Part shown: piece by piece, positions 34,950 through 46,700 of the stretch
Layout of the letters: every line of letters begins with the position of its first letter
How positions within the stretch are numbered: the stretch's first letter is position 1
Assembly: GCA_039621445.1 (NCBI GenBank)
Contig: CP154957.1
Location: 29,088,798 to 29,152,797 of the forward strand
Length of the DNA: 64,000 nucleotides
DNA from: Euglena gracilis
Lineage: Eukaryota; Euglenida; Euglenophyceae; Euglenales
Direction of reading: 5' to 3'
Translations under genes and position numbers: made by a program
The notes under the pieces: generated by a model
What the model was told of the DNA's origin: nothing
Database searches by the model: none
What the model saw: the letters and a program-made list of their open reading frames with translations, nothing else

Positions 34950-35585
34950 CCAACGTCCTCCAATGACCTCGAACGATATTCGAGGAGGGTCTCGAACGTC
35001 CTCGAACGACCTCGAATGACACTCGAGGAGGGACCTTGAACCTCCTCGAACGACCTCGAACGAGGTTCGAGGAGGGTCTCGAACCTCCTCGAACGTCCTC
35101 GAACGACGTTCGAGGAGGGTCTCGAACCTCCTCGAACGTCCTCGAACGACGTTCGAGGAGGGTCTCGAACCTCCTCGAACGTCCTCGAACGACGTTCGAG
35201 GAGGGTCTCGAACCTCCTCGAACGTCCTCGAACGACGTTCGAGGAGGGTCTCGAACCTCCTCGAACGACCTCGAACGACATTCGAGGAGGGTCTCGAACC
35301 TCCTCGAACGACATTCGAGGAGGGTCTCGAACCTCCTCGAACGTCCTCGAACGACGTTCGAGGAGGGTCTCGAACCTCCTCGAACGACCTCGAACGACAT
35401 TCGAGGAGGGTCTCGAACCTCCTCGAACGACATTCGAGGAGGGTCTCGAACCTCCTCGAACGTCCTCGAACGACGTTCGAGGAGGGTCTCGAACCTCCTC
35501 GAATGTCGTTCGAGGAGGTTCGAGGAGGGTCTCGAACCTCCTCGAATGTCGTTCGAGGAGGTTCGAGGAGGTTCGAGACCCTCCT
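34950..35585. repeat. TTCGAGGAGG palindromic satellite, right block
   Basis: About 15 units of roughly 30-43 bases, alternating CGAACGTCCTCGAACGACGT and CGAACGACATTCGAGGAGG forms. All contain GAGGAGGGTCTCGAACCTCC. Arg/Ser/Phe/Glu-rich frames of over 200 codons in several registers are artefacts of the 3n-like unit. Confidence 0.92.
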
Positions 35586-35617
35586 CCTATGGTCCATCCC
35601 ACTACCGTAACCCTCCC

Positions 35618-36220
35618 GGGTCATGGACGTCATCGGTGTGCTTTAACAAAGACATGTTGTATGTTGCCTCCCATTACCAAACCATCCGCATACCAGTTTC
35701 CCCAAGATGTTGGTTTGCGCATATGCGCGCACCAACACAATTTGTTTATTTGCACATTTGCGTCCATCAACATACATTTTTACTTTCAATTTTTTATGTT
35801 TATTTGCGCAAATGCGCCCACAAACACACATCGGTTCCGTGATGGCTGGCTGACATAGTCTGTAGTATGTGATGTAATAAGGCTCCGTGTGTTCTTATGG
35901 GCGGCTGCAGTATTCAAGCCAGTTCAGGCACCACGTCAGCACCAGTTCCAACTGTCGTAAGAGCTGGTGTGTGTTTCCCACCTGTTTGACATACGAGAGC
36001 GCCAGTCTCACCCTTCGCCCTCTTTGCATCACCTGGTGAGCAGCATGTGCACTAAAGTGCCGGGAGTTAGTTACATCCCTCCAACACAGGGTACAGGGTT
36101 GCAATAGTTCATAAACCGTCTCCCGTGTGTCAGGCTACAGGGTTCCAGAAATTTCGTAAAATTTGCGCATTTGCGTAAATGCACCCATTTCAAAGAAAAA
36201 ACTTTTAAGTGCGCTCCACG
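35618..36220. mobile_element. Element E1, right end (copy B)
   Basis: E1 resumes at the second GGGTCATGG. It carries palindromes at 35,717-35,825 and landmarks GCAGTATTCAAGCCAGTTCA and CCGGGAGTTAG. It ends near 36,220 with AAAACTTTTAAGTGCG, after which the usual GAATCCGGCCGCCTAAG is replaced by CTCCACGCTCG. The terminal repeat is therefore decayed or truncated. Confidence 0.7.
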
Positions 36221-36229
36221 CTCGTAATT

Positions 36230-37515
36230 TCAAAAAGCGTCCGCAGGCTTAAAACCGAGGACCTGGATTTGTAGATTGAAAACTTGCGCCTTGGTTCGTT
36301 TCATTTTCCTCCACATTTTAGTATGCACGATTTTGCTTTCGGAGCCACTGTGTTGTATATTTTTCCAAAGGTGTGCCAAAAAAGGCATCAATCAATAGAT
36401 ATTTGATGGCTTCATTCGTGGTGGCTCTTTCTTCATCACTCGTGATATGCTCTTTCTTCATTGTTAGTGGCAATGCATTGTCAAAACAATCAGAAAGGGA
36501 ATGTGCATGCAGGTGTGATATTTGCATGTGTGAAATTTGGTGCCCATATTTGTGTAATTCTGGATAATGCTCCAGAATTTTTGCACGCATTTTCTGTATT
36601 TTTGAATGACGTTTCCTCTCAAATTTATAAATGGCTCAAATGGCCTAAAATTAATTCTTAAAACGCAGTTTTGCAAGCGAGGCAACCCAAAAATATGACG
36701 TTCTGAACCCCTGCTTATCATTTAAAATGGCCCAATTTGGCCTTGAATGACTTTGAATGGCTTTGATGATCTAAATCTCCAAGCAAAATTGAGCTGTGCT
36801 GGGCCAGCAACAAAATTGAGCTGTGCATATTTGTCCAGTGTTTAATGCCAAAATTGCGGTTCTCCGACTTTCACAATTGCCAACAACAAACATTTTGTAA
36901 ACCAAAGAATTATTGCAAGGGGATCATATCAGAATACCAAGTTTCGACAACTCCTGACAATCCCTGACAAAAAGATGAAAGTGTCACGTGTCTGGAAGTA
37001 ATTTCCAGCATGTTTCACCAGGGAAATCCCCCGGGTGTTTGTCCATGGGTGGTTTGGCAGGTGGGTGGCGGCATGGGGTGCATTCTATACCACCCATGCA
37101 AGAAGATTATTTTGGATGCCAAGTTTGCCTGTCTGCCTGAAATGAGTTCCACAATCCAGACAAGGAAGTGATAACAAGATTTCTTTGCCATAGTTCAACC
37201 TTTGTTTAACACACGCCATTTGCCTCGGATCAAATCTTTCCAAAGTCCGCTACCCCACCTCCAGTGAAATCCCGAAGACACCACCAAAGCACCAAATGCC
37301 TGGAGGTGTTTGTGGACCAACCCCTGGGAGGGGGGTCCGGTTTTTCCAACCAGCCAGGCTACTGATCCCCTGCCCCAGGGGCTGAATTTCAATTGGAGGC
37401 AGCTCAACCAAGCTGAACTGAGTCGAAATTGCGCAAGTGGTGAAAATTTGGGAGGAAGGGGTCAAAATTGGCATTGGCAGGCACCCCATAGCACAAGGCA
37501 CTCCTCCTTCCCCAG
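36230..37515. other. Intron or intergenic sequence upstream of the IFT46 exon
   Basis: AT-rich sequence present once in the window. A minus-strand open frame at 36,318-36,590 (90 codons, containing SDEERATTNEAIKYLLIDAF) has protein-like composition, but no family or splice context I recognise, and its length is within chance. At 36,790-36,830 a short direct repeat, CAAAATTGAGCTGTGC, occurs twice. Nothing else assigned. Confidence 0.35.
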
Positions 37516-37798
37516 GTTGTTAAACGAAGCCCGGCAGCAACCACCCGCCCCCCAGCAGGCTAAGCAGCCGCCAGCTCCACAAGCTCGGCAGCAAGTTCCC
37601 GTCCAGCAGCAAGCTGTCCAGCAGCATGCTGGGAAGGAACGAAAACTGGCGAACGAAACACACGACGAGGCATTTGACCTGGACGACGAGGAAGACGTTG
37701 TGACACCAAGGAGGGCGGAGGCAGAAGCTCAATACAAACAGGATTTGATGAGTAAACAGCTTCAGAACGCGATACACGATGAGGCATTTGATGTTGGT
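37516..37798 (+). CDS. IFT46: IFT46 exon: Gln/Pro-rich stretch plus acidic HDEAFD repeats
   Basis: The acceptor is CTCCTTCCCCAG and the exon begins with one leftover base. It reads LLNEARQQPPAPQQAKQ and further Gln/Pro/Ala-rich sequence, then two copies of an acidic motif: THDEAFDLDDEEDV and, about 25 residues later, IHDEAFDV. The donor is either GTTGGT after 37,792 or GTGTGT after 37,798; both are phase 0 and fit the next exon. The HDEAFD motif recurs as NDEAFDVGDDEEDV at the start of the 44,193 exon, so this part of the protein looks built from a repeated acidic unit. Confidence 0.8.
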
Positions 37799-40700
37799 GT
37801 GTGTTTTGTTGCTGTCTTTCCCCAGGAATTCTGAATCGGCCCTTTCCATTTGTTTGCCCGCAGCATTTTGCAGGGGGGGGGGAACGGATATCTGCAAATG
37901 GATATATCCAAATGTCCGCAGCTTTCCAAAAATTCCTCAATTTTCTGCAATTTTTTCCGCAATTTTTTCCCCCTCCACAATTTTTCCGCGTGAACCTGAG
38001 ATGGAAGGCGAAAATAGTTCCGGCTATTCTTTGAACAGTTCACAAGGGAAGCCAGGTGCTTGTTGTTTTGTTGCAAATTTGCCAAAGAAAATAGCCAGAT
38101 CTGGCAAATTTTGACAAAATTTGGCATTTTCTGGGCCTTTTTTTTTAAGGTTTTCCCCCTATTTTTCCTGGAAAATAATTTCGATTTAGAAAATTTTCGC
38201 ATCCTGGACCAGATTTTACCTGATACCAAAGTTTTCATTATTTCTTTGCCATTTTTGGATTTTCCACCCAAATCCATATTTCCAGAATCAGCACGTTCCC
38301 AAAATTACAAAAATCATGTTTTTGGACATTTCTGTTTCTGCTCAAAACTTGCAATTATATTGCAAACTGACCAAATTTCTGATTTTTTTGACCCTGCAGC
38401 AGAAGTGCATTAATCCCCGAATCCACAATTTCTGCATTTTTCAAATTCCTCCGGTATCAACCCCCCTGATTTTGACCCGGACAAGGTTTCTGCCACAGTG
38501 CCCCCCCCCGGCAGGGTATTAAAGAGTGGTAGTATTGCGGAGGGGGGAGAGGGGTGGTCAGACCCCCCCCCAGGGTGGAGGGGGGTCTGGACAACCCCCT
38601 CCTCTCCCCCTCGGACCGAAGGGGGGGGGGGTCCGGGAACCCCAAAAATTTTTGGCGTGCCGGGGAAGATGAAATTTTTGGTGTATGTTTTGCCCAATTT
38701 TTCAAAAAAAAGTGCGCAAAAAACGCGATTTTTGGGCATTTTCAAGGTCAAAAACTTTTTCTGGTGTTTTGCCGGAAGATTTTTCCGCCCCCCCCCCTCC
38801 AGGGGTCCAGGCCCTCCCCACTCAATTAATACCTTGCCCATGGGAACCCCCCCCTAATGGACCCCCCAGGGTCCTTTGGCAAAAGCCTGCCCTGGATTGT
38901 TGGACTCAAGTAACCCCCCCCCAAAGTTGCCGCCAAACATCGGTAAAGTAACAATGCGCCGGGCCAAATATCGGTCATTTTTAAGCTTTTTTCTTTTTAT
39001 TTGCGCATTTGCGTTTGTTTCGGCTGTGAAGGTCAGGGGGGTTTGAAAACACGTGAACAAGAGAGCACAAAAAATGAGCAAAATTCTGATTTTCGCTGGG
39101 CGACCCCCGGGACTTTGGCGAAAAATGGTGTTTTGGGGGTGTGCCAAAATGGATTTTGTACGTCGAAACCCCCGGGGCCTTGCCGGCCCAAAGGGAAAAA
39201 AACATAAAAAAGCACCTTAGGAACGGGACCTTTCCTGCCCTTGTTGCTCCTTTCGGCTGTGTCCCCGGGTGTGTCCGAGCTGCCGACGGTGTGCGTCCTG
39301 GGTGTTTGCCGGACTGCGTTGCTTGCGGCGCCTTGGTGTGGTGTTTTTGGGCTGTTTGTTAAAGCGCGGGGAGGAAGGTGCCGGGGGGGTGTGGGTGTGG
39401 TGTGACTGAGCCGGCGGGAAGGACACAGGGGAAGGAAGGTGAGTACGGGGTGTTTGGCAAGGGATGCGCAGAGGGGATGAAATGGGGTCCACAGGGAATG
39501 AAGGGAATAAAAGGGAACGGGTGTCTCCCACCCGGCTTATACCTGTGATGCGCAGAACCAGCTGTGTGGCAAAGAACCCTGCAGAAGAAGCCCAACACTA
39601 GAAGGACAAAATTGTGTTTATGCGCGCAAATGCGCGCACCAACATGTTTATGTTGATGCGCGCATCAACACAATTTTGTCCTTCCTGTGTTGGGCTTTGG
39701 CACCCATGAATTGACGCCGTTGAAAAACTGCGTGACATAGAGGCCCTGACGGTACAGACTGACGGGCCATCCAGTTGGTGAGTTTGTCACACTGTTTGTC
39801 AACGGCGCAAGCTTATGGGCGCAAATGCGCGCACCAACAAAAATTATGTTTTATGCGCGCATTTGCGCAAATGCGCGCACCAACATAATTGTGTTGGTGC
39901 GCGCATTTGCGCCCATAAACACAAATAAGAACAGTGTGACGGAAACACAACCGTCAAACACTGAGAGCAGATGTGGTTTATTTGCGCATTTGCGCGCATC
40001 ACGTTGTTTGTGGGCGCAAATGCGCAAATAAACTGCATGAAGAAACTGCACAATTTACTATGTTTATTTGCGCATTTGCGCCCACAAACAAGGTGATGCG
40101 TGCAAATGCGCAAATAAACAACTAATGGAGGACTAGAAAACGATTGCATTTGCCTCTCCTGCAACTACCCTTAGTGGCTTCTGAATGGGTTGAAAGCAAA
40201 TGACCACACCGTCTCCTCCGGTATATGGTGTTATTGTGCCGTTTTTTGACCATTGACAGGTCCCACAAAAGATGGGGACATAGGATCTCCAGAAGGTGCG
40301 TGCATAGCCACCCAGTAACGGTACACGTCCACCGGCCCCAATTTTTGGGTCCCAAGGGCCCTGCCGCTGACCTGCGGCCTGGGCTCCGCTGCTAAAGCCC
40401 CATCAGCTGCTGATGCTTCAGCACCCATCAGACCGGCATCCACCTCCCCGGTGCAACAACACACACGGAAGCGGCCATGTTATACCCCGCAACCGGGGTG
40501 TAAGACTGGGGGTATGACGTGGTGCCAGTGCATGGCAACCGGCATCCGAAGAGAGGTAGCCCTCAAGCACCCGTTCCTTTGGATGCAAGGAAGTGTTGAA
40601 CCTTTACCCCTGGATTGGGTGCGTCAAAGCGGTGGGACCCACTCCCCCAAAATTATGCACAAAAAACCGGTGTTTTTTTACGTTTTTCAAGGGAAAAATG

Positions 40701-43700
40701 GCAAAGAAAACCGTAAAACGGACTCCGGCCCGACACGTCCCGGGTATTTCAGGTGCCAAATTTTGTCTTCTTGTAACGCAGTCCTGTTGCAGAAAAGGTG
40801 TCCAACAGCCACAGGTCGTTTGCATGTCATCAATTCATGATGTTTAATTGCCAAACGGATGACGCCAAAACAACAGGTCGTGTGGGCCGGGTAACAGCAG
40901 TGCAAATGTACACACGTGAGACAGGCAAATTTTGGCCAGTCACATGCCGTGTTCCAGTGAACACTCCACACCACCTCTCACCACAAATTTCATCAGCATG
41001 TAATTGTGGTGCAAATCATTGGTTGGCGTGAGGAATTGCGTTCGCCAGCTGTCACGGAGGAGGAGATGGTATCGCACAACTGATGTGTGTTGGTGCGCGC
41101 ATTTGCGCAAATAAACACAACTTTGTTTTGTGTGTTAAGGCTCCTACAAACACATCATTTTGAAGCGGTGTATTAAATGTTTGTTTGTTTATTTGCGCAA
41201 ATGCGCGCACAAACGTAATTGTGTTTATTTGCGCAACTGCGCGCACCAACACGCCCATCACGTTTTTAAACCTCGTAGGGTCATGGTCCTCATTGGTGTC
41301 TTTTAACATAGAAAGTAAAAGTACATGTTGGTGGGCGCATTTGCGCAAGTAAACATAAACGTGTTGGTGCGCGCATTTGCGCAAATGCGCACACCACCAA
41401 ATGTGTTTATGCGCGTTTGCGCCCACCAACACGTCATTTTATCATCATCGGTTTACGTTTTATTTGCGCAAATGCGCCCACAAACACAATTGTTTTTATT
41501 TGCGCAATTGCGCGCATAAACACACATCAATTGCGTGACGGCTGCCTCACGTAATCTGTGTGTCTGTGGTGGTGTGATCTAATGGGGCCCCGTGTGTTCT
41601 TACCGGTGGCGGCAGTGTCCAAGCCAGTTCAGCCAGCACGTCAGCACCGTTTCCAAGTGTTGTAACAAGGGTGTGTGCCTCTCTCCCGTTTGATGTACAA
41701 CAGCACCAGTCTCACCCCCAGCCCTATTAACGTCACCTGGTAAGCAGCATGCACACCAGACCACTGGGAGTTAATCCCCTCCAATAGAGGGGTGCAACGG
41801 TTCTTAAATCGTGTTCTGGGTGTCAGGGTACAGGGTCCCGGGTACAGGGGTTACAAAAAAATGGTACATTTGCGCAATTGCGCGCATCCAAAGGAAAAAA
41901 GCTTAAGTGCGAATCCGGCCGCCTAAGTGGTTGGCGCCAATATTTTGGCAGGGTTTTGGGTGGGCGAACTTGGATGAACATGGAGTTTTGCTGTAATAAA
42001 TGCTCTGACTGTATATGTTCAACACAATTCGGATCCTGTATCATCTGAACTTTTCATTTTGGCCAACAGCATTTTTAATGGGCTGTCATCAATTGTTCTT
42101 GAGGCAGGTCTTCATTGTTATAGGGTTAAAATTGCGTGTTGCTGAAAGAACCAGTGAAGGCTCCATATTTGCAGAACCCCCCCTGTCCAATGGAACGAAA
42201 AAATGGAGATAGAATAGTCCTGGGAATATGCGGAAATGTACCTGTCCTGGGTCGATTGTGTCGAACGAGACCCCAAAAACTCAGTTAAAAATCGAGCCGG
42301 GAAAACCTTTTCCAACCTTTATTTGTCCAATTTCTGGCGCTTTCCAAAAAAGGATCATTTACCTTCCTGCCGCTCAAATTTACCAGTGGGGATTGCCACT
42401 AGGCTGAATTTTAAGGCGGTGCCGACCACACCCTACCTGGGCAGGCTCCAAGGCGCCGGAAGTTCAGAAAAGGCCATTTTGGGGCATTTTTTTGGCCCAC
42501 GATCAGGCAGGCACCGACTCCCTCCCGGGGGGGGGGGGGTGTTTGCCTGCCCAGGCACTCCGAGACCCTCCTCCCCCCTTGGGTTGGTCAATTTCAGCCT
42601 GATTGCTACCCTGGGACACACGAGTTTTCTCACGCTGAGGGGACTTTCCCCAAGGAAGGGGATTTGGCGCTTGCCAGGTTTTGAGTTCAAGCTTGGCCAG
42701 CTGGGAAGCTGGCTCAACCAACGTTTCCGAAAAAGCTGCAATCAGCCAGGCTGTATTTTAGTCGGGTGCCGACCCCACCCCGGGGGGGGGGGGGTGCCCG
42801 CCCGGGAGGGCACCCCAAGGCACTCCAAATGCGACCCCCCCGGGGGAGGGGGGGGGGGCACACGGCCAAAAGTGCCCTAGCACAACCCCGGCGCCGAAGG
42901 CGCCGGGGAGCCAAAAATGGCCTATTTTCAAAGGAATGTGCCTGGGCACAGGCCGAAATCCGACCCCCCCCCAGGGGGGGGGGGTAGTGCCTGCCTGGGC
43001 AGGCACTCACAGGCACTCCCTCCCCCCCCCAGGTTGGTAAAAAACAGCCTGGCTGCAATGGGTAGCAACCCAGGTTTTGATCTCAAAAGAAGTATTATCA
43101 CCCTCTCACAGATGATGAGCGCGACGTGAGCACGCCCCCTGCTGGAGCTGGCCAAAAGGCAGGCGCCCCCTCTGGTGCTAAATTGGCCAACCACCACCAC
43201 AACCAGGCTGGTTTCAGACAGTGCCTCTATCCAACCCCCCTCCCCTCCCAAGTGCTTCCACACACAAAGCAAGCTAAGCTTGATGCAAAGCTAACATCGA
43301 TTCAGAAGTTCTTCACAAACATTTACACTGAAGGTTCTGAAGGTGCTGCAAATTAATGATTTTGGCCAATTCACTCGTGTTGTGGTTCTCCTCTGGCTCA
43401 ATGGCTCTCTCCACGACTGACCTCAATGGCTCTCTCCTCAGAGTCATTGCTCGGAGCAGTGGCATTGTTCAAGTCACCCACACAGGTGATATACTAACCC
43501 CCCCCCCCAAAAATAAGACCCGGGTCTTATTTTTGGGTCCGTTGCTGGAACCCTCCAGGGGGGGTCTTATTTTTGGGGGGGGTCTTATTTTTGGGTTTTT
43601 TTCTTGACCGACCCGGGCCCGAAAAAACACCATTTTTCGGGTTCCCGAGAGTGCTAAAATTTTTCCTTCGGCGCTTCGCGCCATGTGTAAATTGGTGTAA

Positions 43701-46700
43701 TTTGCAATTTAGCATGTTTTTTCCACTTCAAAAATCTGAAATTTTTTGAAATTTCATCATTTTTGTGTATGAAATTGGGGATTTTGGTAATTTTTCAGGG
43801 AAAAATTTTCACTGTCCCCGGCGCTTCGCGCCGTCAAGGGGGGTCTTATTTTTGGATTTTTGCTCGATCGGCTCAGGGGGGGTCTTATTTTTGGGGGGGG
43901 TCTTATTTTTGGGGGGGGTCTTATTTTTGGGGGGGGGTTTAGTTTACAAAGTGGCTGGCTAGTTTTTGGCTTCGGAACCCCAAACCCGGGGGGGTTCGGC
44001 CAGGAATGGCTAGAATTGTCCCACGTGGTCCCAAAGGCGCTGGAAATTATTTAAAATTTTTGCCAAAATCCAAAATCAGTGAGCAACACCCCAGGGGTTT
44101 TGTTGGCCAACGCCACTGGTTTTGTTGAAAGTGGAAAGTGACCCCAGGGGGGTTGGGTTGGTCAGCATGTTCGGTGCCCCAGCTAGAAACAGGCTGGCAA
44201 TGACGAGGCATTCGACGTGGGCGACGATGAGGAAGACGTCTCCAGCGACGAGGAGGCCGCCAGTGCCCCCGCCAGGCCGGCCCCGATGCCGCAGCAGACC
44301 TTCACCAACACCATGCAGCGGGCCGCGGCCCGGGATCAAGAGGAGGAGGAGAGCACCTCGGAGGAGGAGGAGGAGGAGGGCGGCCCTCGGCCCCCAGCCC
44401 CAAAGGGGAATGAGTACAACCCCCAGGAGTACCAGAACCTCAACGTGTCCAAGGACGTGCGGGATTTGTTCCAGTTCATAACCCAGTACAAACCGCACAC
44501 CATCGACCTGGAGACCAAGTTGAAGCCATTCATTCCGGATTATATCCCAGCGGTCGGTGACATCGACACGTTCATCAAGATCCCAAGGCCGGACAATAAG
44601 CCAGACAACCTGTATGCTTGCTTTTGAGGAGCGATTTGTCACTGTAAGCAGCAATTTTGAACCACAAGGATTGTGAAAAGTCGCATTTCTTGCATATTTT
44701 TCTTTTCCGATTTTTTTTCGGCAATTGCACAAGTGAAATTGGAAGTTGCATACTGCACATTCTTGCATTGATTTCGCTCAACAGCAGTTACATAATGGAA
44801 TATATGCATGCAATTGAACAAAAGCAGCCACGTGATGTTGCAAGTCTGTGCCAAGTTTTTCTTTTGGTGCGGAAAAAACTTTGGTGTTCTTTTTGTTTTC
44901 TTATTTCAGTGTTGTTTTGGCATTTTTTTTGTGAAAATTTACAGGTCATTGTTTTGTATCTGCTTCATGTGTCCTGTGAGAGAAAAGTGGGAATAATTGC
45001 CCAGAATTTGTTGCATAGCAAATAATTTTGCGAATTGAAGAAATTTTTCCCAAGTTGGTGAGTTTTTTTTTCAGCAACTCAGTCCAGCATTTTGGGACTC
45101 CGTGGTCTGGCAGTTTTGGAATTTTTTTTGGAAGTTTTTGGGATCTGCCATTTTTTTTTGTTCCCCTTTGCCTGCAGTGTGTTTTTTTCGGAATGCCTGT
45201 CCATCCAAACGCCGGCATGGCTGGCAGCTCGTTTAAAACGAAGCCAAAAAGATATTTTTTTAAAAAAAATTAATTTTGGTTTTTTTAAAAAGCAACAAAA
45301 CAACAACAAAAAAACACCACTGAGGGTTGTGGGCAATTTTTTTTCATTTCAAACACAAACCTTTTTTTTCTATCTGTGGACCATGTCAGGCAAAATTTTG
45401 ATGGTTTCAACAAGAAAGTCGATTCCAGGTTGTATTTTGTGCATCTTTTTTTGTGAATTTGACCAGAAATGATAAAATGTTATTTGAAGCATTTTGGTAC
45501 ATTTTGATTTCACCCTTGCGATTAAGGGAAATCTGGTCTCATTATTTTTTCTTTTGTTTCTTTTAGCTTTTTTTGCTTTTTTTTTCGGAAAAAAAACAGA
45601 AAGAAACGTTGTTTTTTTTAAAGAAACCAAAAAAAAACGCCAGCTACGCCGGGTTGAAAGCCACGCACGCACCCCGTTGACCAAGAGGGAGTCATCGACG
45701 TCTGGCCGAGGACAAACTGGAGGACATCTTCTCTGGCAAAAACTGCGTCTTAGACCAGACTCTGTTTGGAGGCCTGCATTTTGAACACAGGACTCAGGAC
45801 GGAGTCTCTCGGGGGAGGGGGCGCCGCGCCTTCTCCCTGGCGCGCCCAGAAAGCAGGGCAGCCAGTGCAAAATTTTTAGTACCTACTTGCTTAAAATGCC
45901 CATTTTTGGCAACAAAATCAGCCAAAAAACATGTTACCCTCACCCCCCCCCATTTGCCTAATTGGCTGATCGGCCTCCAGGACAAGACGGCCAATTTCGG
46001 CAAGCCTGCGAAAAGGGCTCAGAAAACCTCCAAAAACGCTCGTTTCGAAAATTTTGAAATTTACCGAATAAGAAAAGTCATGACGAATCCCACTATTCAC
46101 AAAAAAAATCGATTAATTTGCACAGGTAAAAAAATATGGGGGCAGGGAACCTCGACCCCCCCCAATTGCCCCCCCCCCCTGATGTTGGCACTAGCCTCAC
46201 CCCCAAAGTGGCCACCCTTCAGGCAGTCAGGCGCCGTGGGACCCCAAAAAAGCCACTCTGTGGGAGCGGACATTTGGGGGGGGGTCAAATTTTGGCTTTT
46301 GGTATTTTTGGCGTCAAGGCAAATGGCCATTTTGAGGGGGGTCAACCAAAATTTGGCAAAATTTTGGCCTCTTTGGGGGGGGTGGCCATTTTGAGGGGGG
46401 TGAGGGTATTTTCATGGTCCATTTCCACCAGGTATGATCTCATTTTCTTCAATTGTGTTGCTCTGAAGTGCCGTGGGGTTGCAGAGATTGCACATCCCAT
46501 GACTTGTTGGATTCAGAGAGCTTTCGTCCCAAAATTTTTGAAGTATGGAAGTTGTGCAACAGAATCTCAAAAATTTGGCCACCAGTCTCAAAGATTTTGG
46601 CGGAAAGATCCCAGGCGTGTTGTCAAAAGAGCCCGAAATTATGGGAAAAGTGGGAAGTCCCAAATTGTGAGTGTTAGGTGTAAATGAATTTGCAAGCAAC

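Larger units (their letters stand above)
33237..35617. mobile_element. 2.4-kb foldback/satellite element with 9-base target duplication
   Basis: Inserted in E1. GGGTCATGG occurs at 33,228-33,236 and again at 35,618-35,626, whereas homologous E-type copies have it once (for example 41,278-41,286). The ends are short inverted repeats: GGGGGGGTTACAGT at the left, and the complement of GGGAGGGTTACGGT at the right. Inside are two blocks of TTCGAGGAGG satellite around a core with two long hairpins and repeated 100-base units. No protein is encoded; reading frames within are satellite translation. A 9-base duplication is compatible with a Mutator-like non-autonomous element, an inference from duplication length only. 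Confidence 0.8.

Noticed and set aside
33237-35617. CRISPR-like array in the satellite region
   Set aside because: Units are palindromic and contiguous with no unique spacers, and the context is eukaryotic.
34934-35842. Frames of 170-268 codons rich in Ser/Arg/Glu/Phe or Leu/Arg/Thr
   Set aside because: They are open in five registers across a palindromic satellite; a repeat artefact, not a protein.
38957-41927. Element E4 as a protein-coding gene
   Set aside because: No frame stays open across the element, and its order of landmarks is shared with other non-coding copies.
45655-45870. GC-rich stretch in an IFT46 intron as a possible extra exon or RNA gene
   Set aside because: The flanking IFT46 exons join directly with family-consistent sequence, and no cloverleaf or known RNA motif could be recognised by eye.
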